Positions 11,380 to 21,442 of a DNA stretch of 64,000 nt are shown one piece after another. Numbering within the stretch: the stretch's first letter is position 1; each line of letters starts with the position of its first letter. The DNA comes from Piper betle. Lineage: Eukaryota > Streptophyta > Magnoliopsida > Piperales > Piperaceae. The stretch covers positions 1-64,000 of the forward strand of contig JAURVB010014583.1 of assembly GCA_033002965.1 (NCBI GenBank). The letters run 5' to 3'. The position numbers and the translations under genes are program-made. The notes below the pieces were generated by a model. The model was not told where the DNA came from. It was given only the letters and a program-made list of their open reading frames with translations, and made no database searches.

Positions 11380-12383
11380 CGGCACTAAATCAAGTGCAAA
11401 TATTTCTAGTACTCTGAATTGGGCCTAATACTATGCCACACTCATGGGTCCCTATGTAAGTGTCTAAAAGTTACTTTCCTTCCTTTTCCTTACATTAGGA
11501 GGAAAATATTTTCCATCAAAATTAACTTTGAATTCATCCCATGTCACATCTTGAGGTTGCTTGCCTATAAATGTGGAGCCATGACTAAATCTTATCATAT
11601 TCTAGACTCATCCTATAACGCTCCCACAATAATCCGTATGTGCTGCTCCGTCGGACATGCCATACTTCCTAATATGCCAACGGCTAATGAAATCCACAAA
11701 AGAGCTTCTTCTGCATCTAGTTTTCTTAAGAATGGGCATCCTCCATTCTTCACATACCACTCATATTACCACAATCTGAGATGTCTATCACTTGCCAATT
11801 TGTTTGATCCTTCTCCAATCTCGAATTGCAGAAATGATAATACTGCCCCTATTGGAGTATTACCAAACCCTAGGATGCCTATATGTCTACTGTCATTTCC
11901 TCCAGGTCCACTACCCTCTATACACCTTCCTGCTTGAAGTGGAATTTACCAGTGGAATTGTTGTAGGAGTGGTCCCCTGATGTAGCAATGGAGGAGGCGG
12001 TGACAGAGGGCCCATGGGAATTGTAGGTTCCCATCATGCTGCATCATCCACAGCTAATTTTTTCTCTGTTCATGCTACTGCAAGAGCTATTTGTCGTATT
12101 TCTATTTGAAATTCCTACTGACTCTATTGCATCTGTATTTGTACCTCCACCAACTGTGCAATGGCAGCCTCCATTTCGGTTTGACGGCTCCTAAACTGCA
12201 ACGGCTTCCATTACCACGGTTCCCTCTATGATGGCTTACTGAGCCTAGGTCAGTAGGATTTCCTAGCAGCGATGTAGCTCTAGATCGGCTAGACACCATC
12301 TCGCTGTGAATATGAGTAGGGCTAGCTTGTTTGAGCAAAGGAGGCGATGGATCCCAGTTCCGAGTACTTCGAGTTCTTATCAC
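11380..12383 (-). pseudogene. Degenerate gag of E element
   Basis: Read on the minus strand, the three frames together give a broken capsid-like protein. Segment 12383-12102 is open (93 residues, Ser/Arg-rich start). Further downstream comes a stretch with 'DAEEALLWI', 'MACPTEQHIRIIVGAL' and 'DLVMAPHL', followed by 'VTFRHLH'. These fit the order of the retrotransposon gag domain (helical capsid region with a Trp pair, then a 'Y.P' segment). The Trp pair position is a double stop, and several other stops and at least one frame change interrupt it. It cannot make a functional Gag. The plus-strand ORF at 11419-11937 lies antisense to it and is a shadow. The assignment is by eye. Confidence 0.45.
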
Positions 12384-12557
12384 AATTACCCCTATTCACT
12401 TATCCAATCCTGAAAATATTGCCACACTACCCATTGTTGAGAAATCTATAAATCAAAGACAACAAGGACAGAATGATATACATGCCAGCTGGACTTGGAG
12501 AAATCTTTGCACACACATCACATATGAAAATATCTTCCAACTTAATAGACTGAGAGT

Positions 12558-12571
12558 TTGCTCTGATGCCA
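12558..12571 (-). promoter_or_regulatory. Primer-binding site of E element
   Basis: The minus strand reads TGGCATCAGAGCAA, four bases inside the 5' LTR end at 12576. It is an initiator-Met-type PBS with a T-to-C change that is shared with A element copy 1 (35646). Confidence 0.7.
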
Positions 12572-12575
12572 AAAC

Positions 12576-14929
12576 TGTAAAACCCCAAATCATGTTCATG
12601 CTCGGGAATCAAACCGAAATACCACTAGTCCCAGTTAGGTTGGCTAACCCGAACCCAACTCCTGCAGATCTACTCTCGGCATCTCAAGATGGAAGATGTC
12701 AATTGCTATGCATGGATGAATGCACAAAAATAAACCTAACATGCTACTACATGGGTGACATATCAACCAATTCACATACCAAATAATTACGATGAAAATC
12801 GATAAAATCTGTAAAATAAGACGGACTGAGTCTCCCCTAAAAGTGTAATTAAGGGTCACCCTGTCAAATCAACATGTATACATGTATGTGTGTGTGTGTG
12901 TGTGTGTGTCTGTGTGTGTGTATATACATATATCATACATTTTCATTCAAACAACTTTCAAATCTACTGTATAATTATTCTGAATCTTGGGTCTTGATCC
13001 ACCTGTGCATTCTATTCATATTTCTCATCAATTATGGGTCTTGACTTCCTTGTCGTACTTTTTCAATGTCTCAACACATTTATTAACATGTCATCGTTAG
13101 CAATCTTTCTACTATAGCATACATCATATCACACCACGTTGTCAGATATTTCATTTCATTACATCATCCTCAAAATATTAAACATTCTATCTTCTGAAAT
13201 ATGTGTAATCAATAGACGTCACTGCTCCTCCGTCCAGGCTGGCTCATCTAAAAATATAACTAGTACCAAACTGGCTATGAGAGCAAACTCTCAAATGAAG
13301 GAAAACATTCATATACTTCTCATGAACTCTCTAAAGGGCACCTACTAAGAGCGACTGGGCTGCAAAGCCGCTAGCTTCCCTAACTGATTGCTCTGCTACT
13401 GCTAATGCCTCTGTCGACATTTTCTTATTTCATTTTTGGTCCCTTAGGACTACTAGTATACTCTAAGCCCTCACCTTACCTCCATAATTCTCCTGGCCTT
13501 GATCATGAAAGCCAAGTACTCTCAGGCAGTCACCTTTAGTACCTTTTGAACAACAAGTCTGAACATGCGCTGTACTAAATAGTACCCATAAGCCTCTAGG
13601 TTCTCTAGGTGTGAGGAACTCAAAAGCAAAGTTGTTAGGATCTTTCAGAATTGGAACAGGCTACCCACTAATCCAGAGCCCGCTTTGACTGACTCGTATA
13701 AGTCAGTTTTCCCATCTCTCATCTCACTTGAAACTCAATAAAACTATATATATAGGCCTGCGAAGGCAACTTGTGGCTATTCTTTTTTTGAAAACATACT
13801 CAAGGGTTCTCATCCACGAGGGTTATTAACCCAAAAGATCGATCAATTAAATGACCCACGTTAAGTGGGATTCAATAAAAAGCCACTTAACTTGTTCGAC
13901 AAGTATTAACATAATACATAATAGAATAGAGCATGAAGCACAAAACAAGTGCTAACAGACTTGGTAGAAGCTCTAATCGTGTCCACACACATATGCAACA
14001 AGCTCCTACTTCGTACCTACACATCAAGACTAAATACTAACGCCCAATATAATGCTTGAATGTTACACTCCTCATCAATCCATACAAGACAACATCTATT
14101 TACATGCATTTAAATTCAAACTCTAATTCACTATTATCATCCGTTATCATGCATTTAAATTTAAACCAACATCTATTTACAAGCACACCATTTACATCAC
14201 AATAAAATCATAGAACAATTCATTATCAAATAAAATCAGAAAAAATTCTAAAATTAATTGTCAGTCACGCAGCGATGGCGACAAGGATGTGACCGACTTG
14301 AGTGAGGATCGTGGGGGAGATGGAAGGGAGAAAAAGGAGAAGGGAATTGGGTGAGGTGGATGGTGGCGGCTAAATGGTGATAGCGTCGGATGATTGGAAT
14401 AAATAATTGTCGGGGGAAAACGAGTGGTCAAGAAGATGGTTAGGAGTCATCTTGTAAGGTGTCGGGGGATTAAAATGAGTGGTCAGGGAGAAAAACGAGT
14501 TGTCGGAAAGAAAAATGAGTGGTTGTCTCGTAATTAAAACTTGATTCGACTCTAACTTGAGAAAAATAATACTAACACTTAATAATTCTAAAAAACATCC
14601 AAAAAAATAGTGATAATCATATAAAATATAATGCACCCAAACTACACCAAACTGTGTCCTAATGCATTATTGAGAGTAAAAATAATTCTACGATCTAATT
14701 AAAATAAATAAAGAAAATCTGGCGTACTCTAATATATTCCAATAACTCATTCTGTTGTTGTCTTATTGACGTTATCATTATATACTTGAGCACACATGAC
14801 TCTCATGGTTCATAACACAAGATTGGCCTCAGTTCAGTACGCGTGTTCTAAAATTGAACCCTAATGAGAGTAACGGATGAACTGACCGGTTTAGATTATA
14901 TAACCTTGACTCGAGTCACTGGTTTTACA
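12576..14929 (-). mobile_element. 5' LTR of E element
   Basis: Starts TGTAAAACCCC and ends GGTTTTACA on the plus strand (so TGTAAAACC...GGGGTTTTACA on the minus strand). 2354 bp. It has a (GT)n tract (12883-12922) and a GC-rich leader (about 14270-14530) with G-rich ORF artefacts. A PBS lies directly inside it. Confidence 0.7.
12883..12922. repeat. (GT)n microsatellite
   Basis: GT run with one TCTG interruption, inside the E LTR. Confidence 0.9.
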
Positions 14930-14934
14930 ATTTA

Positions 14935-15785
14935 CATATGCAATATTCACTTTGAGCTACACAAAACAACACCTCTAATACAGCTTAGAGGTTGAGCTCT
15001 AAGAAATAGAGATGCTTGATTAAATTCTTAGACTTAGTTCCGGTGATTGGGTTAAGTAACTTATTATTGGACGATCTTCATCTTGCAGTAAAGTAAATAC
15101 TAAGACGTGGTTACTCATCCACATACCCTGCAATATAATTAAATACATGGAGGCATCAATAAGTGTTACAGAGTCATTCCTAGACACTTGGTCTTTACAT
15201 GGACCCCTCACATGGTATGAACAGTAAGCTCCTCTGGTCCACATTTCTCTAGGCACATACACAACTACAACCAAATATGTTTCTTGTACCTTAGGTACTC
15301 CTTGTCATGTTTCAAAACTGTAAGGCATGCACACCCTACATACAATTATAAGCCTTTGCCCCAAACTTATTACTCTGAATGACAATAATAATATAATAAA
15401 GAACACTTGTACGCAATGCAACCATCACGTAACCCCAAATGAAATTCATACAAGGTCTCATGGGACTTCAAGGTGCATGCCCACAAAATAATTCAATCCA
15501 TACGCGAGTTACAAATACATGATACATAACAACAATAGGGACCCCCGCAACCACCATGAATGTCAAATATGTGCGCCTAAACCAGCCAACTCCATGGAAC
15601 CTCACCTATATATACATATATATATATATATAGGCAAACATGTTTGATTATTGGTCCTAAATAACTACTAATATTTCAAGACTAGAAGATGGGTACTACA
15701 TTACCCACAAAAAACATCTTTAACAACTTAGAAATGCCTCATAGGGCAGTAGGCAAAATATTTCATATCAAACAAGCCGACAACA
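14935..15785. mobile_element. D-family sequence, first part (split by insertions)
   Basis: No gene is seen. Reading across the solo LTR that follows, this segment continues at 18183. That joined sequence matches, in reverse complement, D sequence at 48600-48743 and 51219-51440. Small (AT)n tract at 15608-15634. The ORF at 15020-15274 (minus) has no recognisable domain. Confidence 0.45.
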
Positions 15786-15790
15786 AGCTT

Positions 15791-18177
15791 TGTAACGACC
15801 CGGCCATTTTTCACAACATTGTGGGCCTAGCTGGCCAGGTGTTACCAAAATAAAACTACTAAATGCCGAGTAATAAGTTATAAAATAATGGTTCCCACAG
15901 TCTTAGACCATTTCCCATAGCCACATTTATAACTCAAAACAAAATAAAAAGAAGTCTCATTTATTACCCATTCTCCTAACCTGACTATCCTATCATACTT
16001 TTATTCTACCTTATTTGAGTTGAAATCAAACAATCTTGATTGGCCTACATACCCATGTCGGGATCAAGCTCGATGTAGTTCTATTGACTAATGGGTTAGT
16101 CCACCGTGCCACTATAAAATATTGGGCCGATGGGTCAGTCCATCGTGCCCCCTTATTGGCCGATTGGTTCATTCCATTGTACCCCTTATTATGTTGTAGT
16201 TCTATTGGCTGATGGGTTAGTCCACCATGCCACTATAAAATATTATGCCGATGGGTCAGTCCATCGTGCCCCCTTATTGGCCGATTGGTTCATTCCATCG
16301 TACCCCTATTATGTTGGGCCGATGGGTCCATTCCACTGTACCCCCTGTTGGCTGATGGGTCCATTCCATCGTACCCCCTATTGGCCGATGGGTCCATTCC
16401 ACCGTACCCCTTAATAGCCGATGGGTCCATTCCACCGTACCACTTATTATGTTGAGCCGATGGGTCCATTCCACCGTACCACTGTATTAGGTTGAGCCGA
16501 TGGGTCCATTCCACCGTAACCCCCTATTGGCCGATGGGTCCATTCCACAGTACCACTTATTAGGTTGAGCCGATGCGTTCATTCCACCGTACCCCCTATT
16601 GGCCGATGGGTCCATTCCACCGTACCACTGTATTAGGTTGAGCCGATGGATCCATTCCACCATGCCACTATAAAATATTGGGCCGATGTAGTTCTATTGA
16701 CTGATGGGTTAGTCCACCGTGCCACTATAAAATATTGGGCCGATGGGTCAGTCCATCGTGCCCCCTTATTGGCCGATTGGTTCATTCCATTGTACCCCTT
16801 ATTATGTTGTAGTTCTATTGGTTGATGGGTTAGTCCACCATGCCACTATAAAATATTAGGCCGATGGGTCAGTCCATCGTGCCCCCTTATTGGCCGATTG
16901 GTTCATTCCATCGTACCCCCTATTATGTTGGGCCGATGGGTCCATTCCACCGTACCCCCTATTGGCTGATGGGTCCATTCCATCGTACCCCCTATTGGCC
17001 GATGGGTCCATTCCACTGTACCCCTTAATAGCCGATGGGTCCATTCCACCGTACCACTTATTATGTTGAGCCGATGGGTCCATTCCACAGTACCACTTAT
17101 TAGGTTGAGCCGATGCGTTCATTCCACCGTACCCCCTATTGGCCGATGGGTCCATTCCACCGTACCACTGTATTAGGTTGAGCCGATGGGTCCATTCCAC
17201 TGTACCCCCCTATTGGCCGATGGGTCCATTCCACCATACCACTGTATTAGGTTGAGCCGATGGGTCCATTCCACCGTACCCCCTATTGGCCGATGGGTCC
17301 ATTCCACCGTACCACTTATTAGGTTGAGCCGATGGGTCCATTCCACCGTACCCCCTATTGGCCGATGGGTCCATTCCACCGTACCACTGTATTAGGTTGA
17401 GCCAACGACCGTACCCCCTATTGGCCGATGGGTCCATTCCACCGTACCACTGTATTAGGTTGAGCCGATGTGTCCATTCCATCGTACCCCCTATTGGCCG
17501 ATATTTATTTATGGACTGTCTGTTCCATTCTAACATGTCCATTATTAGATTTTGAATAGTGCGGCTAAAAAAAATAGGGTTTCTTGAAACTAGTCAAACG
17601 TGAATTTCATATCTGCCATCTAATTTGCAACCATACAATATCTCAACACCCAAAGACCTATTGCAATTTATACCAAAAAGTTCTAGCAACTTAGCAAGGT
17701 ATTTCTAATGAATTTATGCGTTGCAACCATGCATGTAAGAGTTCTAATGGAAAAGAAACTAAGAAGAAGTATGAAATACTTACACCACAATGGAAAGGCA
17801 CTGGAGAGGAGGCAAGAAGGAGTGGACTACCTTTCCTCCCTAATCCCCTCCTCCTATATATATATGCTTCAACGAGGTCCTCAATTAAATTCTCACATCT
17901 ATTCATGATTAGGTATTCCCTAGGTTCAACGAGTCCCTTTATTAAATTCTCTTACCCCATCATCCGTTCATGAATCAGTATTCTCTAGGTTGGGTTCGTC
18001 TTCCCTAATGCCAGAGTTTGGCCTTACGTCTTCTCTAAGGTTAGGGTTTGGCTTTACGTTAAACCGTGACCGGTCTACTTGATAACCAACCATATCCATT
18101 CATTGAAAATAATATTTCATAAAACTTAGGTTCAAGTCTTGAAATAAAAATTTTCACATATTTTCACGGTTCTTACA
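15791..18177 (-). mobile_element. Solo LTR, A-like, minus strand, TSD AGCTT
   Basis: Perfect 5-bp TSD AGCTT (15786-15790 and 18178-18182). The plus-strand start TGTAACGACCCGGCC with 'tgtgggcctagctggccagg' is the reverse complement of the A LTR end. 17850-17990 matches the reverse of the A leader, including two degenerate copies of its 56-bp repeat ('ccctaggttcaacga', 'attaaattct'). The other end, CGGTTCTTACA, has drifted from the A start. A different minisatellite (16087-17505) takes the place of the 62-bp array. No internal region, so a solo LTR. Length 2387 bp. Confidence 0.82.
16087..17505 (-). repeat. Minisatellite with higher-order structure inside A-like solo LTR
   Basis: About 40 units of 30-35 bp such as 'gccgatgggtccattccacc' plus 'gtaccccctattg', with length variants ('accactgtattaggttga', 'accacttattatgttg'). 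A block starting 'gatgtagttctattgac' at 16072 recurs at 16685, giving a higher-order period of about 613 bp. All ORFs over it, with repeated 'MEWTHRL' or 'GGMDPSA', are repeat artefacts. Confidence 0.9.
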
Positions 18178-18182
18178 AGCTT

Positions 18183-18663
18183 GGTAACATACTTATACAT
18201 AGCAATTACGCCCTCACATCTTCCATATTTCACCCATCAGGGTACCCAGATAGCATTGGAATAATAGTTGAGTTATACATTACCCTCTTACATTGCACTA
18301 CTCTAGGGTTTAAAGGAGTACTGGTACAATTCTTACTTCCCATACATTGCTCTTATGAACGTGTAATCATAAAACCCTCATACACTTATATAATAGGCTT
18401 AGGTAGAGACTTTTATAATATGGTGTCCAGAGCTTAGCTTTCGAAAACCATCAAGGGATCTCAATATTAAAGTTTTATTGGACTTCTAGAAAACTCGACT
18501 AAATGACCTAACATCGGAAGGATCCAATAAAATGTTGTTGATGTTGACCTACGTCTAAAATACAATGTAATCACGACACTCAAGGAGTCAAACGGAGATG
18601 AACCAGATGAATCCTACGAGGTGGATGAGTGGAGTTCTTCATCCTAGATTAACGAACACACCC
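18183..18663. mobile_element. D-family sequence, second part
   Basis: Matches the reverse complement of 51245-51440 ('acgccctcacatcttccat', 'ttaaaggagtactggtac') and, further on, of 48590-48743 ('aaatgaccta', 'aggcttaggtag'). It is interrupted at 18671 by the hAT-like element. Confidence 0.5.
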
Positions 18664-19589
18664 TCATGTATAGGGCTGCTACATGAGCGAGCGAACTAAG
18701 CTCACCTTATGCTCAAACTCAACTCGAATAGTTCAAAGTTTGTTCGAACTTGACTCGAGATTGAACGAGTTTCGAACATATGTGCTTGAAATTGACTCGA
18801 ATATTTTTTATATTGTTTGACCTCAACACGCCTAAAGTGGCAAACTTGAAAAGCCAAACAAACCATAATTTCAAAGTGACAAATGACACTGAGACATTCA
18901 GGTTGCATAGCCAAAAATAACAGGAACTCTAAAAACAATCTTCCGAAATACATACAATAGGAAGCAATTATGACAACTCCCCCCACAAAGACTTCACATT
19001 AAAGATTATATGTAATTTCAGATATCACTTCATTTTTTATAGCACATCAATCAGAAGAAATAATATTCCCCTTAATCAAATCAAATGTATCAACACCAAT
19101 GGTACATTCTTCTCCATTTATCTCCATATATTTTTTTCAACAGCTATTAGAACGCCCATAGCCTTTTACTACATGGAAATTTTTTTTACTAAGCATGTTA
19201 AGCAAGGCACCAAAACCACATGAAACACCCCTTTCCTTTTTTTGGTATTGATTTCACGCCAAAATTTGAATTAAAACATCAACCTCATTTGAAGAGCACA
19301 CGACCGAGATCTCCATTGATCTCCCACAAATTTTTAAACAATTATACAATGAACTGAACTTTCGACTCCATGGAAAACCTTGTAACTAAGCACACGTTCA
19401 CCAATACAGCATTTTTTCAGATCAAAGCACACAAAATCACTAATTTCACCATTTTGTTTAGCGCGGCCTCAATGTTGTTTGTCTGGAATTTTGTGGCATT
19501 GAGTAATTTGTCTCAAAAAATTCCGACTTGCTGACCATTTTTTACTCTATGAGGACAGCAGGAAAAGAAAAGGACCGAAGCATACAAAC

Positions 19590-19887
19590 CAGCCTTGTCG
19601 AGGATGACCTTGACCTTGTACTGCTGGGGCTGCACCGGTGCGTCCTTGGCCTCCCGCATGGCGCGCTTGGCGAGGTTGGTCTGGTGGCGCTTCCCCTGGG
19701 TGTGTGCAAGGTAGTTGCCCACATTGTTGTGAAGGGTGAAGCAGAGATTGCACTCGTAGCTGCCCAGGTGGTTCCTCATGAAGGATCCTTGACCAGGTCG
19801 ATCATCTCCATGGCCAGCTGCCACAGCCTCTTCCTCTAGTTGATCGCCTCATTCTGCGCTGATCCGGCGCCCCCATTCCTTTTCCAT
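19590..19887 (-). pseudogene. SF3A2: Captured SF3A2 (SF3a66/PRP11) N-terminal fragment
   Basis: The minus strand encodes 'MRNHLGSYECNLCFTLHNN' followed by 'VGNYLAHTQGKRHQTNLAKR' and 'REAKDAP'. This is the highly conserved N-terminal region of splicing factor 3A subunit 2, a U2 snRNP protein that helps select the branch site. The U1-type C2H2 zinc finger is whole: Cys-X2-Cys and a distal His pair are all present. It begins with Met-Glu-Lys-Glu-Trp-Gly at 19887, then has lost a Gly/Ser stretch, has a stop in 'EAIN*RKRL', and a 4-base deletion before 'FMRNH' that changes frame. Homology ends near 19590; a GT-containing junction there may be the parent's first splice site, which would mean capture from DNA. 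It lies inside the hAT-like element. The parent gene must be elsewhere. Nonfunctional as a splicing factor. Confidence 0.82.
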
Positions 19888-19889
19888 AT

Positions 19890-20825
19890 TCACTCTCCTC
19901 CAAGCAAGACCTCCAGCGCCGTTCTGGCTGCGGCGAGCTCCGGCAATGGGTTGGCCACCTACAGGAGAATGGCGGCTCTGTCGGTTTTCAAGCGACTGGG
20001 GTGGTTGGTGGTGGGGTGACGAGGTCCAGGCGGGATAGACGGCGCTGGGCTCCGCTCTGGTCGGGGAAGGTCGCAGGAGGGATGGTGACGTCAAGGTGGC
20101 GACTTCATGGCGGCTGCAACAGTCACCGAGGCGGGATCGGCGACAGAAGTACAGCATGGTCACGACAACTTCATCGCATCGTGGAGGCCAAGCGACGGCT
20201 GGACGGTGGGGGGAATGGTTGGCAATGTTCGAGCGGTAATTGGCGGCATCGATCAATGGTGGGTCGGCGGCTGGAGGCAGCGTTGGTGAAGGAGAAGGAG
20301 GGTGGCGTTAAGGGTTTGGGGGAATGAGAAGAGTCGGGAAAGGGGGGCGGGGGGGGGGGGAAGAAATGTGTCGGTGGCGATATCATAAAAAAGTTGATTC
20401 GATTCCCACTCTGTGTTAAAAATAATAACTAACTTGTAATAAATATTTAAAAAATCCAGAAAAATAAGAAAAATCCCATAAAATATAATACACATTATAA
20501 CACCACAATGACATGTTCTGTAACTAATAACCCGCCCAAAATCTCCTATAACCTGCCTTAATGTGTTATTTGGCTAAAAAATAATTCTATGATCAAATAC
20601 ATAAAAATAAAACATACTTCATACTTTTATATACTTTGATAACTAATTTCTCATCATCTTTTCAACGTTATCATTATATACTCAGTTACACTTGACCCTC
20701 ATCGCTCATAACTCACGGTTTGCCACAGCTCAACATGCGGTTTATTAAACTGACTCGACTCAAACAAACAGTTGAACCGACCAGTTCACTAATGTAAAAC
20801 TTTGCCTCGAACCATGAGTTTTACA
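19890..20825 (-). mobile_element. E-like LTR segment nested in the hAT element
   Basis: 20400-20825 matches the end part of both E LTRs: 'cataaaatataatacacat', 'cacaatgacatgttctgtaa', 'ttatcattatatactc', ending 'gagttttaca'. 19900-20390 is GC-rich and resembles the E leader (9940-10190) only in style. The left end is not found, so the segment may be truncated, or the GC-rich part may be other captured gene DNA. A poly-G tract lies at 20341-20361. ORFs here are GC-rich artefacts. Confidence 0.45.
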
Positions 20826-21442
20826 CATGAGCTTATTGATGGATGCCAAATCATGTAGGAACCCGATTATTGGTATGATATTTTTATATATGTATTTTTA
20901 TATGTTTATTTTTATCTTGGTAATAAACTATAAATCTTTTGGCTATCCATGTTTTTGGCGGTCCATCTCTTATATAAGCCATAGCATGCATAATTTGTTA
21001 ACCTTATGATTTTAGTTAATTAGGCCACGATAAATAATTAAATTGTTGTGGCAGAGATTTTCTCCAACATACCCGACTCATGTTAATTGAAATTAGTTTT
21101 TCTTCATTCATTATAGGAAAATTATTTTTTAGAATTTATATTAGTAGTCAATAATAAAATTTATCTACAATTTTAAATTTCTTTTGAGTAGGCAAGTGAT
21201 ATTATGTATATTATTATATTATATTACCGGGTCGAGTTAGACTCGAGCTACAAGTCGATTTTGAGTTATAACCAAGTCGAATCGAGTCGAACATTGCCTT
21301 GCTCAAACTTAACTCTAAGGATTCAAGTTTGAGTCGAATTCAAGCTCGAGAATTTAAATGTTGAGTTTCGAGTCGAGTCGAGCCCAGCCAAATGCCAAAT
21401 GCTGACGAGCTGGCTTGCTAAATTTACAGCCCTAGTCATGTA

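Larger units (their letters stand above)
10619..12575 (-). mobile_element. Interior of E element, gag remnant only
   Basis: 1957 bp between the two LTRs. Close to 10618 the minus strand has the pyrimidine/purine asymmetry of a PPT with the 'gacaaaattttta' type 3' terminus (about 10625-10655). The middle carries the gag remnant described separately. An ORF at 10754-11086 on the minus strand could be the degenerate C-terminal gag region, but I see no CCHC zinc knuckle. No RT or integrase motif was found in any frame. Confidence 0.6.
7882..14929 (-). mobile_element. Gypsy-type LTR element (E family), minus strand, non-autonomous
   Basis: Two related long terminal sequences (7882-10618 and 12576-14929) flank a 1.96-kb interior. 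On the minus strand the order is 5' LTR (14929 to 12576), PBS (12571-12558), gag remnant, PPT (about 10619-10635), 3' LTR. A 5-bp ATTTA lies at 7877-7881 and 14930-14934 and may be the TSD; the first T of the left LTR end appears lost. No protease, RT or integrase is left, so it is a derivative with a large internal deletion. The LTRs differ at many sites, so the insertion is old. Confidence 0.68.
18671..21434. mobile_element. hAT-like non-autonomous transposon carrying host gene DNA
   Basis: 2764 bp. The ends are inverted: TAGGGCTG at 18671-18678 and CAGCCCTA at 21427-21434. The flanks TCATGTA (18664-18670) and TCATGTA (21436-21442) agree in 7 of the 8 bp expected of a hAT TSD (C versus G at the first base). 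The subterminal regions (18690-18800; 21230-21420) are full of the 'ctcgaactcgactcgag' word on either strand, typical of plant hAT relatives. No transposase is visible. The interior holds an SF3A2 fragment (about 19590-19887) and a sequence like an E-family LTR (about 19890-20825). Such host-gene capture is known as a Pack-TE. Confidence 0.75.

Noticed and set aside
11419..11937. 172-codon plus-strand ORF
   Set aside because: It lies antisense to the gag remnant of the minus-strand E element and has no domain.
12331..12786. 151-codon plus-strand ORF
   Set aside because: It crosses the boundary between E interior, PBS and LTR, so it cannot be an original gene.
16130..17555. Many overlapping ORFs of 60-114 codons with repeated peptides
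   Set aside because: Repeat-unit translation in several frames of the minisatellite; no start context, no domain, differs between units only by repeat variants.
19513..19887. Functional SF3A2 gene
   Set aside because: Only the N-terminal part is present, with a stop and a 4-base deletion, inside a transposon.
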